Shown here: piece by piece, positions 1-10,874 of the stretch
Numbering within the stretch: position 1 is the stretch's first letter
Layout of the letters: each line of letters begins with the position of its first letter
Source: Plasmodium malariae
Lineage: Eukaryota > Apicomplexa > Aconoidasida > Haemosporida > Plasmodiidae
Reading direction: 5' to 3'
DNA: 64,000 nucleotides
Assembly (NCBI RefSeq): GCF_900090045.1
Contig: NC_041787.1
Coordinates: forward strand, 702,001 to 766,000
The notes under the pieces: model-generated
What the model saw: the letters and a program-made list of their open reading frames with translations, nothing else
Told to the model about the DNA's origin: nothing
Databases searched by the model: none
Program-made: the position numbers and the translations under genes

Positions 1-1058
1 TTATCAATTACATTTTCACTTTTTATCGCCTTTCCTCCTTTAACTATAGCACAATTGGCACTTTTACTTCTCTTTTTCCTCTCATTACAACTAGCCAAAT
101 CATAGAAGAATAAATTTGTCTTTTCATAATTTGTTTCTCCCCTGTTACTGTTTATATAATTTTCTATATTCATCATTAACAATTCAAATAAGTGTTCATT
201 TCTATATTTGGCTGATACCATTTGCAGAAGAATATAAGAAATATTACTAGGAGATAATAATTTAATATTATTTATTTTTTTTTCAAATTGTGTATGTAAA
301 TATGTATTTTCATTTAATCCTATTCTCTTATATGCACTGAGGAATTTAAGAAAATCTTTTAAACTACAACATCTATTACTTTGTTCTATATTTTGTACTT
401 TTTCTACCATTAAATCGATAAACATTTCTGTATAATCATCTAGCCTACTAAAAGCTTCAAATATGGTAAATATATCCTTGTCATAATAATCATAATTTAC
501 TATTACACGGTTCATAATATTATGACTTGTGCAGGTATCTACATATAAATAAGATATATTTTTTATAATAGAAACTAACTCATTTTTATAATCATTAATA
601 TTATCATTTAGTTGAGACAGTAATGGAAGTTTAACCAACGGATGATGGAAATTTAGTTGTTTAAAAATATTTATCATTATTTTTGTTCTTAAACAAGATT
701 TTATACTTACCAAGTCGTCTATTCGGTTGCATACCATTGCTAGTAAGGTTTCATCCGAATATTTTAACATTACATAATTTTCTAAAACCTTAACTAATTG
801 CGGACAAAAAAAGTCTTCACTAAAGTCGTATATATGATTCGTAATATTTTTTATTAACTCAGTGTCACATCCCTTTTCCTTATTTATTTCGTTCAATAAA
901 TTTATGACTTGTTCAGGATTTTTATTTCCTATAGTTATAAAAGTCTCATACTGATTATATATGTCATTTTTTATATTTGAACTGAAGTTCATAAATTTCG
1001 GAAAATTCGCTTTTCTAATTTTTACGCACCTTCCAATTTTATGTCCGAGTATAAGCAT
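1..1058 (-). CDS. Large protein with helical-repeat-like character, N-terminal part only (cut by left edge)
   Basis: An open frame runs on the minus strand from an ATG at 1058 to the left edge without a stop, about 352 codons, so the C-terminus lies outside the window. The visible protein is rich in Leu/Ile/Asn/Lys and made of short amphipathic helices (for example ENYVMLKYSDETLLAMVCNR and KDFLKFLSAYKRIGLNENTY), the texture of Plasmodium organellar heptatricopeptide/RAP-type RNA-binding proteins. I see no catalytic motif, and the RAP domain, if present, would be in the missing part. The start is preceded by a splice-acceptor-like stretch (ttcttctgaacag), so an upstream exon is possible; I chose the first in-frame ATG. 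The family assignment is inference from general texture, not from a diagnostic motif. Confidence 0.72.
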   Translation of the reverse strand, partial: MLILGHKIGRCVKIRKANFPKFMNFSSNIKNDIYNQYETFITIGNKNPEQVINLLNEINKEKGCDTELIKNITNHIYDFSEDFFCPQLVKVLENYVMLKYSDETLLAMVCNRIDDLVSIKSCLRTKIMINIFKQLNFHHPLVKLPLLSQLNDNINDYKNELVSIIKNISYLYVDTCTSHNIMNRVIVNYDYYDKDIFTIFEAFSRLDDYTEMFIDLMVEKVQNIEQSNRCCSLKDFLKFLSAYKRIGLNENTYLHTQFEKKINNIKLLSPSNISYILLQMVSAKYRNEHLFELLMMNIENYINSNRGETNYEKTNLFFYDLASCNERKKRSKSANCAIVKGGKAIKSENVID

Positions 1059-1988
1059 TCTGTTCAGAAGAAATGGTAAAGTAACAAATAAGATGTTTTT
1101 GAAAAAGGGTAAGGAGGAGAAGGGGAGGGACAAAAAAATAAAATAAAAATAAAAAAATAAAATAAAAATAAAAAAATAAAAATAAAAATAAAAAATAATA
1201 AAATAATAAAATAATAAAAAATAATAAAATAATAAAATAATAAAATAATAAAAAATAATAAAATAATAAAATAATAAAATAATAAAAAAAAAAAATGTAA
1301 CAAATTGATCTACATAATTTTTTTATCACATCATTTAACATCGTTTAACGTCTGATCGAAATTTGCACTTCAAAAATGACGCTCATCCAAGTGCGTGCGT
1401 GTAACATATGTGAATGTATATATATATATATTTGTAGATGTATACGGTTAGATTAAACTTCAAATAAAAAGCAATGTAGCAAAAAACTAGGATATGTTTA
1501 GGTTAATTTAGCTTTTTTTGCTTTTTCCCATTTTGAACTTGGCTGTCAATATCGTTGGTTAACCCTTCATTGATGGGAATTCTTCATATTTTCAACTGCA
1601 CGTTTTTTGCTCTCTCCCCCCCCCTCAATATATACACACATTTATTTATACATATATATTTTTATGTTAATGTATTTGTACTGTTACTTGCCATAAGTAC
1701 CTTTCGTTGCTCTTTTTCTGTACATTTTTTCCTTCATATTCATTTTGTTTCCCCTTCTTTATTGAAAAATTCCATCTAACACAACAAAAATGATTTTTAC
1801 TTAATTTTTTTATTTTTTATTTCTAAGTGTTCCAAAATGTTATAACATTTTTCTCCATACGTAGCTAGCTATTTTATCCAATATAACATCAATTTTTTTT
1901 TTTGTTTCATTTTTTGATCCTATACTTTTTTTCATTTTCGTTAAACATACAATTGTGCTGACATGTATGAGTAGTATTATATGTGCTT
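1059..1988. other. Intergenic, A/T simple sequence, no supported gene
   Basis: Between the left-edge gene and the micro-gene at 1989-2291. Positions 1131-1290 are an aataaaa-type simple repeat, probably 5' flank of the minus-strand gene. The rest is ordinary A+T-rich spacer; a 74-codon open frame at 1555-1779 has no coding character. Confidence 0.6.
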
Positions 1989-2291
1989 CTAACATTTGTG
2001 GAAATACACAAGCTTGTTTTTGGTTTTATAAAAATGCTGGTACAATGGAAAGAACATTGCACTTCTTTCAAGTTTAAATGCTCCCGTCTGGAAAATGCTC
2101 TTTCTGTTATATAGAAATGAACATAATAGTATAATAACAACATATGAAAAGAAAAAAAATAAAATAAAATAAAACAAATACTACCTCTTTTTTCTCCAAA
2201 TGGTTCTTAAATTAATACATTTATCATAGGACACGTTTAATGCATAAATGAGCGCGTTAAAAAAGGTGAAATTACATGTTAATATGCACAT
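1989..2291 (-). CDS. Two-exon micro-gene, unknown function (73 aa, proposed)
   Basis: Exon 1 is 2291..2185 (107 nt, ATG at 2291, ends in phase 2), intron 2184..2104 (81 nt, GTAGTATTTG...ATATAACAG, strongly T-rich), exon 2 is 2103..1989 (115 nt, stop TAG). The phases fit exactly and the joined frame is open: it begins MCILTCNFTFF, crosses the junction as RTIWRKKR/KSIFQTGAF and ends LVYFHKC. The product is small and basic, with a possible short hydrophobic N-terminus and a basic middle. I recognise no family; small organellar proteins often look like this, but that is only inference. The case rests on splice consensus, phase agreement, intron size typical of Plasmodium and higher G+C in the exons than in the flanks. 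The antisense reading of this stretch has no comparable splice structure. Confidence 0.42.
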
Positions 2292-2651
2292 GTATGCAAA
2301 AGTGTCCAAACAAATGTAAGTATGTATATGTATGCATAGAAACATATACACACAAATGTACGTACACTAACATATATATGCATCATTCATATATGTATAG
2401 TACTTGTTGCAGAGTTATAAAATTTTTTTTTTTTTAAATTTACAGCACAATGAGGCTTAAAAAAAGGAAAGTAATTGATCCCTTTTAAGCTGTACATTAA
2501 CATAATAACATTGATTAAAATTGTATAAAAAAGGGAAATAATTAAATGAATGTTAAAAGAATAACATGGTGATAAGCACATGGTACATATATTATCACCA
2601 AATTTTAATTCTGTATAATTGCATAATATTAGAAAAAAAGAATTATTAACA

Positions 2652-2704
<53 letters not shown>

Positions 2705-3003
2705 CACAAAAAAATGAATAAAATGGATTAAAAAAAAAAAAGCACAAATTGGACTAATGGGGATTTGTCAAATTAGCAGATTAACAAAAACTGTTCTTTG
2801 ATTGATGATCCACGGTGGATCTTCAATGTTCGAGGGGCCAATGGGAAATTTGGTTAACTAGCCATGCAGCAAATGGTAAATTACAAATGGCAGGTTCCAA
2901 ATGACGAAAAAAAAAATTCTAAATTTGTGTACGTGCCAATTTAACAAAATGCTAAGTTTAAAGGCATCCAAACTGTGCTCAGGAAAACGTCTATAGTCAA
3001 AAT
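2292..3003. other. Intergenic with (TA)n microsatellite at about 2650-2702
   Basis: Spacer between two minus-strand genes. It holds a perfect (TA)n tract of roughly 50 bases and otherwise A+T-rich sequence. No open frame with coding character was seen. Confidence 0.6.
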
Positions 3004-3804
3004 TCAAAAAGTATTCCTCACATGAATGATATAATCAAACCATGTTCCTAGTGTGAATAATATACTTCCTCCAACATATAAGTAACAAGCATAATTATAT
3101 AAATGCTCATAAAAAAACATAATACTAGCAACTGTGAATATAAGTCCTCCAAAAAGATTTGACATATACACAATTACAATTTGATATTTCACACCTTTTA
3201 TATTACGTAGGTTAAAATTATATAAAAAAAATATTGCTCCAACTAAAAAATAAAAACTTCCCAAAATAAATGTAATAACAGCAAAATAATCATCTTTAAA
3301 GCAGCAATAAACAGAACCAAGTATGAAAATTGCACATCCTGCTATGTAACATAAAAATCCATAAAATTCTTTTTTTTTTTTATTTTTAACATACATTGCA
3401 CTTATTAAATTACTATATAAACACATTGCACTTGCTATTGCAAAAATTATACAACCAGCTACATACAATATTGGAAACCGAAAAAAAGCACTACCTATTA
3501 TAAATAAAAACATGCTAATAAAATTAGCATGATATTCTTTAGGGCAATTAACAATATCTTTTGTTGTTACTTTTCTTTTAAATGTCTTACTGTCACTAAT
3601 TTGTTTCATTTTTTTTTCCCCATTTGAAGTACTTTTATTATTACCCACAAAAAAATTTGAACTGCTTATACTTACTTTTTTTGTATAAATATCTCCCTTT
3701 TTTATGCTTTCTCCTTCTTCCATATCTAATATTTTTGACTCTCGTGTTGAATCACAATCATCATAATCATCACTTCGATTCCCTACACTTTTTAGTTCAT
3801 ACAT
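3004..3804 (-). CDS. Six-TM conserved membrane protein, YrhK-like
   Basis: Single-exon gene of 266 aa; the ATG at 3804 gives a hydrophilic, acidic/Ser-rich N-terminus (residues 1-90) followed by six hydrophobic segments at roughly 93-110, 112-135, 148-168, 173-195, 207-232 and 238-260. The segments recur as Gly-containing helices with a shared look (FLFIIGSAFFRFPILYVAG, ILGSFYFLVGAIFFL, YVGGSILFTLGTWFDYI), which resembles the YrhK-type small membrane domain repeated several times. The N-terminus should be cytosolic because it lacks a signal peptide. No catalytic residues are evident and the cellular membrane is unknown. The coding call is firm; the YrhK relation is a recognition by eye and needs a profile search. 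Its 5' flank carries the 15-bp minisatellite at 3945-4206. Confidence 0.88.
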   Translation of the reverse strand: MYELKSVGNRSDDYDDCDSTRESKILDMEEGESIKKGDIYTKKVSISSSNFFVGNNKSTSNGEKKMKQISDSKTFKRKVTTKDIVNCPKEYHANFISMFLFIIGSAFFRFPILYVAGCIIFAIASAMCLYSNLISAMYVKNKKKKEFYGFLCYIAGCAIFILGSVYCCFKDDYFAVITFILGSFYFLVGAIFFLYNFNLRNIKGVKYQIVIVYMSNLFGGLIFTVASIMFFYEHLYNYACYLYVGGSILFTLGTWFDYIIHVRNTF

Positions 3805-3944
3805 CGCTTCCTATATTTATATTAGCTTTGTAATATTTCTTTGCTCTCTTTTCTCTATGTTAAGATGGCCTAGGCCCATTTTCTCCACTTAAAATTATTC
3901 TACAAACACGTATAAATTTAAAACTTATTCGTTTCACGTTAGTA

Positions 3945-4206
3945 GGTCTAACACTAATACGTTTTACACTAATACGTTTTACACTAATACGTTTTACACT
4001 AATACGTTTTACACTAATACGTTTTACACTAATACGTTTTATACTAATACGTTTTACACTAATACGTTTTATACTAATACTAATACGTTTTACACTAATA
4101 CGTTTTACACTAATACGTTTTATACTAATAGGTTTTACACTAATACGTTTTATACTAATACGTTTTACACTAATACGTTTTATACTAATACGTTTTATAC
4201 TAATAC
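3945..4206. repeat. 15-bp minisatellite ACTAATACGTTTTAC, about 16 copies
   Basis: Near-perfect tandem copies of ACTAATACGTTTTAC with a recurrent C/T variant (TTTTAC versus TTTTAT). It lies about 140 bp upstream of the start codon of the six-TM protein gene, within its 5' flank. Confidence 0.9.
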
Positions 4207-4253
4207 ATTCACCGGAGATTGGTTTAAAACTTTAACATTTAATACTTATATAT

Positions 4254-4285
<32 letters not shown>

Positions 4286-4682
4286 TATGTATACTTATCA
4301 CTAAAACAATGATTACTTATTCACTTAATAAGTAGAAATATACATCGATGGATAAATACACATGCATATATTCTTTTATTTTACGAGTGTGAAATTCATC
4401 ATATATACCAAAAAATTAACACTACAGTGAGTTATTCATTATTCTTTACTGTATGGGCGTATGCACGTGTGTATGTACATGTTTGTATATATATATACAT
4501 ACATACATACACTTTCTTTTTTTTTTTCTATCCAGTAAATATTACGATAAGCTGTAATATAACATAAAAATTATTATTATTAATTTGCACAGAACTACTT
4601 TAAATTATATAATTAATTTCTTTATTTCATTTACAATTTCTTGAAAAAAAAAAGAAAAAGTTATACAAAAAAAAGAATAAAA

Positions 4683-4835
4683 CGAATGAACAAATGAACA
4701 AATGAACGAATAAACAAATGAACAAATGAACAAATGAACAAATGAACAAATGAACAAATGAACAAATGAACGAATAAACAAATGAACAAATGATCAAATG
4801 GACGAATGAACAAATGAACAAATGCGTTAACAAAT
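4683..4835. repeat. 8-bp tandem repeat AAATGAAC
   Basis: About 18 copies of AAATGAAC with occasional AAATAAAC or GAATAAAC variants. The 8-bp period keeps several frames open on the minus strand, which explains the HLFICSFV-type false ORFs. Confidence 0.88.
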
Positions 4836-5185
4836 GAATGCATGAATAAAAGTACACCTTCACTACATTTATGTATTTTTTCTAGTTAAGCCTAATTCCA
4901 TACGTATTTATACATGTTTCATACATAAGCAAAATTCAACATTTATATGAAACATATTTATCATTATTTATTTACCATTTAACTTTGTTTGAATTTTAGT
5001 AAAAAATTATAAAATAAAACTTCTTTTTGGTACCGATGGGACAAAAAAAAAAAAAAAAAAAAAAAGTGAACACATAAAATAAAAAAATATAAAATAATTC
5101 CCCATTAATAGTGAAATTTTGGTATAAAGGAGAGGAAAAAAAAAAAATAAAATGAAAATAAAAAATGAATAAATAAATATATAAA

Positions 5186-5412
5186 GAATAATGAATAAAT
5201 GAATAATGAATAAATGAATAATGCATAAATGAATAATGCATAAATGAATAACGCATAAATGAATAACGCATAAATGAATAATGCATAAATGAATAATGCA
5301 TAAATGAATAATGCATAAATGAATAATGCATAAATGAATAATGCATAAATGAATAATGAATAAATGAATAATGCATAAATGAATAATGCATAAATGAATA
5401 ATGAATAAATGA
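5186..5412. repeat. 15-bp tandem repeat GCATAAATGAATAAT
   Basis: About 15 copies, with GCATAA/GAATAA and TGC/CGC variants interspersed. The period is a multiple of three, so three minus-strand frames stay open through it; none is a gene. Confidence 0.9.
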
Positions 5413-6281
5413 ATAAACAGCATACTAGGAACAATATTATTTCGTTACTACAAAAGTGGGAGTGATAAATTACCCAGGAGAAATAGAGGAATGCGGTGAA
5501 ATAGTAAATAAATCAAAAATGTGCATGATATTATAAAACAAACGTAACGTTTATTTCTCATTTTTGGATATTCCTTTATTAACTCTCGAAAATATTTTAT
5601 ATAATAGCTTATGAAGGGAAAACATAAAAGTTGGAAATTTTAAAAATATTACTAACATAAAGTTATGATGTTGTCATGTTTTTGAAAAATTTTAATGGCA
5701 ATTTTTAAATTCGTAATGATTTGTACTAAGTTTTATATAACATTAAAAAAGGGAAAATGAACGAAAAATTCAGCAAAAATAAAGGAAAAATAAAAGAGAA
5801 AAAAAAAAAAAAAAAAAAACTATAACATAATTTTTTTTATAATTAAGTTTTTATAAATAAAAATTAATGTAACGCAAATGAAAATATACACACATACATG
5901 TATACATATACTTAATAGTACTTATGTGAAATAAACCTGACCCGTGCAGGCAATTCTATTAAAATTATTTGCAAGTTCAATTTACACAAAATGTGTAAGA
6001 AGAACGGTTAATGAGGGTAAACACGTATTCACTGCATACACATGTGCGGACGTATTTACATATGTACATACATAGGCGTATAGACAAAAATATACACAGG
6101 TATATATATGCACACGCGCGTAACAAAATTATGGTAACAAACAAATCAGGCTTATTAAAAAAATAATAATATATATATATATATGTATGTATGTACTTCG
6201 ATACACCGTATAAGAGTTATACCCATCTTTTATGCAAAATGAATGCTGTGAATTTCGTTGAAAGCCATGCGTTTCGTTAAA

Positions 6282-8621
6282 TCAGATAAAACAGCTTAAC
6301 ATTTGCAAGGCAGCCCCTAAACTACTAACATAAGGAGAAACTTTGGTAAAATATAATTTCTGCTCATTATGATACATGAACGTTATATAAATTTTCATCA
6401 GTTGTAAACAAGCTTCATTGTCCAAAAGTATACCTGAAAAAACAATGTGCTTCACATTATATAAGTAACTATGTATATATGACTGCTGTGCTGAGTTAAA
6501 TATGACCATAGACAGTAACGATTTCATCAAATCGCATTCCTTTTTATTAAATTTCACTGTACGCTTTTTTTTCCTGCAATGAGTTTTATTGCCAATATTG
6601 TTATTAATGAAAAGTCTGTTCTCAGCGCCTTCATTTTTATTTTCCAAAAAAAAATTATTTATCTCACCGTACTCGTTATTGGCACTAGACTGTTCACTCT
6701 TATTTTCATTCACGCACTTTATCTTTTCAAATGTATTTTTTCCTGAACAACAATTTATTACTTTGTTAAAATTTTTTTTTCTGATTTGCTCAGAATTTTG
6801 TTCGAACTTTCGCATGTTCGTTAAGGGGTTAATTTTTAATCCATTAAATTTTTTATTTAATAAGGGGTAAAGACCTCGTTTGTCTTCGTAGCTATTCATA
6901 GTAATATTTTTATTTACCCCCCTTTTAATACATTTTATTTTTTCCTGCGTATTTAAGCTTAATTCTGTATCACTTATGGAATTCCTCAGAAATGTATTTG
7001 CTTCTTCTTTTTCACCCTCCTTTTGCAATATTGGTTTTACCTGCTCAGTTATGCAGCTCTCATATGTATAACTAGAATGGCTATAAAAATTTAAAAAAAA
7101 AGGTCTACCGCTGTTATTGTTCCGTTTCATATATTTAAACGCCAAATTATTGTGAGTTTTTGAAGTAAAAAAATGGGTACTGCTATTATCACTTCCAGTA
7201 AGTGTACTTATGCTACTATCACTAAAATAAGCACATGTACTTGTTTCAAAAGTAGAGCTAGCCACGTCTTCATGGGTATTTATCAGTGCCTTACTATCCC
7301 CTTTTGAATTTGTCCCTTCTTCAACATGGTCTTCATTTTCTTTTTCATCCTCATCCACATCCGCATCATAACAGTTAAATAAGCTTTTAATGTTGGATAT
7401 ATGTTGAGCATTACCAAAAAAGGACGCAGTTAGATCGCTACTTAAACCCGCATTGCCATAAGATGTACCATAAATATCACCAACAGTCATATCAAAAGTT
7501 CGATTTATCCCATTAATAGCCAGTTTACAAATTCTTTGTAAGGAACAAAATTTTCCAGTTATTAAAAAAAATAAATTTTGAATAGTCTTATAACTAATAA
7601 AGCAACTACCAATTCGTTGTATAATATTCTTTTCATTAACTAGGTGATAGCTAATACCTCGTTTTACATTTACTATTAGATAGGGGCATATATTACCAGC
7701 TTCTTCTTTGTTCAAAAGATGCTCCCTTAGTTTATTTCTATCATTTATGGAATCTCCTCCATTCTTGACTGCTTCATTGTTCTCTTTTGACATTAAGAAA
7801 TGATACAGACAACCAGGATAAAATTTCTTTAAAAAGTTTATGGCACTCTGTATGCATTTTATTTCTTTATGATAGTGCATACTTTTAAGTTCTATTAGTT
7901 TTCTTAATTTGATCTCTATATAATAATTTTGTCCCCCCGTTAAATTTACTGCTACGTTTTTTATTATGTCTTTGGTACATTTAAACAGAGCTTCCTCAAT
8001 ATGTTTTACCTGTACAGTAAAGAAATAAATTCGGGCTATTTCATCCTCACCTTTCAGAGTATTAATAGCATCACCGTGATTGTCCATATGTATAGTGCTC
8101 TTTCCATATATGTCTACTTTTATCGCTTCATCTGTTTGTATATTGATACCCACTTCGCTTTTCACAAAATTATTAAAAATAGGAAAACAATCAAGCAAGT
8201 CTTTCTTTTCTTCCCCTTTAAAAAAGTTGGTTAAATGAGCTAGCGAAAATTGTGCATGTTCGCATATATCCGCATTATTTTTTAATACAGCCATTTGGAC
8301 ATCACCTTCAATAATATGTTTTATATTTAGCATATATACAAACATATCTTTTTGCATTTTTAAATAATCATTGTTTGATTTACCATGTGTATTGAATTCA
8401 TCTTTTTCTTTTCTCTTCTCATATGGTGAAGCATAATTATTACTACATATATTGTTCAATCCCCCATTATTATTATCACTGTAATTATTCTTAGAAACGT
8501 CGCTACACGTGTTTCCAATCAAACTATATGCATTTTTTTTTTTTCTAATTTTTTCATTTATTAAAATACTCGTCACATGAACATGACCGAATGAACATTC
8601 CACGCCTATGGTGTTACCCAT
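6282..8621 (-). CDS. PanK2: Pantothenate kinase 2 (divergent type II PanK)
   Basis: Single exon, 779 aa. Pantothenate kinase phosphorylates vitamin B5 in the first step of coenzyme A synthesis. The eukaryotic PanK fold is recognisable in pieces: a divergent N-terminal nucleotide-binding strand (residues 1-20), the LTGGQNYYIEI region near residue 230, PYLIVNVKRGISYHLV (where active PanKs have a VNxGSG-type loop) and the hallmark DIYGTSYGNAGLSSD from about residue 382. The C-terminal PanK segment (about 700-770, ending SSLGAALQML) is separated by a low-complexity insertion of roughly 270 residues. The length fits the long second Plasmodium PanK rather than the shorter PanK1. In P. falciparum PanK1 and PanK2 act together in a complex with a 14-3-3 protein (established knowledge). 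The altered glycine loop suggests a supporting role here, an inference. Confidence 0.88.
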   Translation of the reverse strand: MGNTIGVECSFGHVHVTSILINEKIRKKKNAYSLIGNTCSDVSKNNYSDNNNGGLNNICSNNYASPYEKRKEKDEFNTHGKSNNDYLKMQKDMFVYMLNIKHIIEGDVQMAVLKNNADICEHAQFSLAHLTNFFKGEEKKDLLDCFPIFNNFVKSEVGINIQTDEAIKVDIYGKSTIHMDNHGDAINTLKGEDEIARIYFFTVQVKHIEEALFKCTKDIIKNVAVNLTGGQNYYIEIKLRKLIELKSMHYHKEIKCIQSAINFLKKFYPGCLYHFLMSKENNEAVKNGGDSINDRNKLREHLLNKEEAGNICPYLIVNVKRGISYHLVNEKNIIQRIGSCFISYKTIQNLFFLITGKFCSLQRICKLAINGINRTFDMTVGDIYGTSYGNAGLSSDLTASFFGNAQHISNIKSLFNCYDADVDEDEKENEDHVEEGTNSKGDSKALINTHEDVASSTFETSTCAYFSDSSISTLTGSDNSSTHFFTSKTHNNLAFKYMKRNNNSGRPFFLNFYSHSSYTYESCITEQVKPILQKEGEKEEANTFLRNSISDTELSLNTQEKIKCIKRGVNKNITMNSYEDKRGLYPLLNKKFNGLKINPLTNMRKFEQNSEQIRKKNFNKVINCCSGKNTFEKIKCVNENKSEQSSANNEYGEINNFFLENKNEGAENRLFINNNIGNKTHCRKKKRTVKFNKKECDLMKSLLSMVIFNSAQQSYIHSYLYNVKHIVFSGILLDNEACLQLMKIYITFMYHNEQKLYFTKVSPYVSSLGAALQMLSCFI

Positions 8622-8663
8622 TGTTAAATTTTAGATGATTTTTATATTTGTATTTATTATTAT

Positions 8664-8697
<34 letters not shown>

Positions 8698-9284
8698 AAA
8701 TAATAATAATTATATATATTAGTAAAAAGGGAGAATTTTATGTAGCATTATTTTTAAGCTTTCTTTGCAATCAGTAACTAGAGGCATGTTATTTTTGTAC
8801 TGACGTAAATGGGTTATGAGGCTAAGTGCTACATGTATGTATGTATGTATGTATTGTGCATATATATGTCGGCACATACGTATCTGAATATGCACATATG
8901 CAGCTGAGTATAAATTCCTATAATTTCCGCTTTATGTGGACTGACTCCCTCGTTTTAAAAAGGACATAAATAGTAGTAGTACTTATAAAGATATATTCTC
9001 CTTTTTTTTAATTTATTTTTTTATTTCCAAGAGTGTTTATATATATTGGAGACATGGTGTAGTTAGCTATTTTGCTAATTCGTTCAGCTAGTAGACTATT
9101 CTTATTTACCTATGTATTTATTTGTAGCTTTTTACAAAAATTACAAGTGAAAATTATTACTAATAACAAATAAGGATAGGAATAAAAATTTTTTTATCTT
9201 TCTGCGTAATGACTATTTGCTCTATTTTTTGAAGTCCCTAAGGAATGAAATGTAATTAAAAAAAGTAATAACAAAATAAATTAA
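8622..9284. other. Intergenic, 5' flank of pantothenate kinase 2
   Basis: Starts with a long poly-T tract just upstream of the PanK2 ATG, then short TATG repeats. No gene seen. Confidence 0.55.
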
Positions 9285-9615
9285 GAATAAACGAGGAAAC
9301 AAACGAGGAAACAAACGAGGAAACAAACGAGAGCATAAGCGAGCACACAAGCGAACGAACAAACGAACGAACAAGCGAACGAACAAGCGAACGAACAAGC
9401 GAACGAACAAACGAACGAACAAACGAACGAACGAACGAACAACGAACGAACAAACGAACGAACAAGCGAACGAACAACGAACGAACAAGCGAACGAACAA
9501 GCGAACGAACAAGCGAACGAACAAACGAACGAACAAGCGAACGAACAAACGAACGAACAAGCGAACGAACAAACGAACGAACAAACGAACGAACAAGCGA
9601 ACGAACAAACGAACG
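9285..9615. repeat. GC-raised minisatellite built on CGAACGAACAA(A/G)
   Basis: About 330 bp of degenerate 12-bp units (cgaacgaacaag/aaa), with an end variant (aaacgaggaaac) at the left edge. It is the most G+C-rich repeat of the window. The minus strand reads as Phe/Val/Arg/Leu repeat peptides in two frames; these are by-products of the period. Confidence 0.9.
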
Positions 9616-10462
9616 GCGTAATCGGATGATCACGAACTTTTATTTTAATATTACGCGTTTCTTCTCAGCTTTGTTTATTTGATTTTATTATATTTCGTTT
9701 ATATTAATACTACTTGAACTATTTTATTTTCAATATGGAGATTAAAAGGCATGTTGATAAGAAGTGAATAATAAAAAGCAGTGTATACAAACATATACAA
9801 CATGAAAGAGCAGTGAAGTTTGCTAGGAGAGTCATGCATTTTCCGTCGCTTGAGTATTTTCCCTATTCGTTCTTCTATTATATGGAGATATATTTAGACT
9901 ATTCACATATACACATGTAATTGTTTTTATAATATCACTGACGTTTTTCCAAATATTTTTATAACATTGCATTATAAGAAAAGTTGGAGCTAATCAAGAT
10001 TTTTAATTTATTTCTTTCAGTTTTGACGTGTTTTATCGTGTTTTGCCATTTTTGCCATATTCCCGTTAGTTTTCTGTTTTGTCCCTATTTGTTTTCCATC
10101 TTTTTTTCCATTAATATACTCATATTGACGCTAAAAGAGTGAGCATATTTATTTTTCAGCTAGCCAATATTTAGAGACATATACAATGTCTGTACAGTTG
10201 ACTGAGTTTTATTATAGTTTCCTTCTAATTCACATTTTTATAATTATGCAAAAAGAACTTTAATGTGTTAAATAGCGAAATTAAATATTTATTACTTATA
10301 TAATTAACAACACACTGGAATTAGGAGCAACGTACTTTTTTTTGTTTTTTTTTTTTTTCATGTTGTTGTGTTTCCCTTTTTATTTTTTGCATATTGTTTA
10401 TATAATTTAATATTCAAACATTCTGAGGGTAATATTCTCTCATTTAGTTCAACGATACAAAC
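9616..10462. other. Intergenic, no gene seen
   Basis: A+T-rich spacer with T-runs, lying upstream of the proposed gene at 10463-10874. Confidence 0.55.
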
Positions 10463-10874
10463 ATGTACGTCACATATGAGCAGTTAAAGGTCGTTCATAT
10501 TAAGTACTGTAAGCATATCTTGTATATTTTTTTTTTTTTTTTTGAAGTGAACATTTTATGTAAATTTCTATGTAAGCACATATTCACGCACGGGAAGGCC
10601 GAGTATAGGTATAGTATACGCAAATGTATACATAACATAAATATATAAAGTATGTGCACGATTATATACAATGCTTAATTTGTTTACGTATATGTATACA
10701 TGGGAACGTGCATGCGCAAACCAGTATATATGTGTATGAATTCCCTGTATATGTTGACAGTTTAGCGGTATTTACCACCTGTTTTCAAACGTTAACGGGC
10801 AAAACAAAGAACAATACAAGAACAAAATGAGAGTAATTGAAGAACAAAATGAGAGTAATAGAAGAACAAAATGA
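10463..10874 (+). CDS. Proposed two-exon small gene, unknown function (84 aa)
   Basis: Exon 1 is 10463..10608 (ATG at 10463, ends TAT AG, phase 2) and exon 2 is 10766..10874 (acceptor gacagtttag, enters with one base, stop TGA). The joined frame is open: it begins MYVTYEQLKVVHIKY, crosses as HGKAEY/SGIYHLFSNVNG and ends ESNRRTK inside a 22-bp minisatellite. A 39-nt T-rich stretch at 10509-10547 (gtaagc...ttgaag) looks like a GT-AG intron but is shorter than usual and a multiple of three, so the frame holds either way (84 or 71 aa). The G+C-raised segment around 10590 supports coding. No family recognised. A minus-strand open frame overlaps the repeat but has a poly-Lys, poly-Phe look and no splice support. 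Confidence 0.33.

Larger units (their letters stand above)
4207..6281. other. Intergenic, 2 kb, microsatellites and two minisatellites, no gene
   Basis: Contains the 8-bp array (4683-4835), the 15-bp array (5186-5412), poly-A/T runs and TATG-type repeats. Open frames here are read through the arrays themselves and are not coding. Confidence 0.65.

Noticed and set aside
1907..2103. Alternative frame over the micro-gene's exon 2 (Cys-rich, ending RIKK)
   Set aside because: It needs an entry phase that does not match the upstream exon, while the chosen frame matches exactly.
3945..4206. Interstitial telomere-like repeat
   Set aside because: The unit ACTAATACGTTTTAC does not match the Plasmodium telomere heptamer GGGTT(T/C)A in either orientation.
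5007..5434. Three overlapping minus-strand repeat ORFs (HYSFM, IIHLC, FIYAL)
   Set aside because: All three frames of a 15-bp repeat remain open, so openness carries no information.
9285..9615. CRISPR-like array
   Set aside because: Units are contiguous with no unique spacers and the genome is eukaryotic.
9222..9633. Phe-Val-Arg-Leu repeat proteins on the minus strand
   Set aside because: They follow from the 12-bp array period; two frames give the same type of peptide, which a real gene would not.
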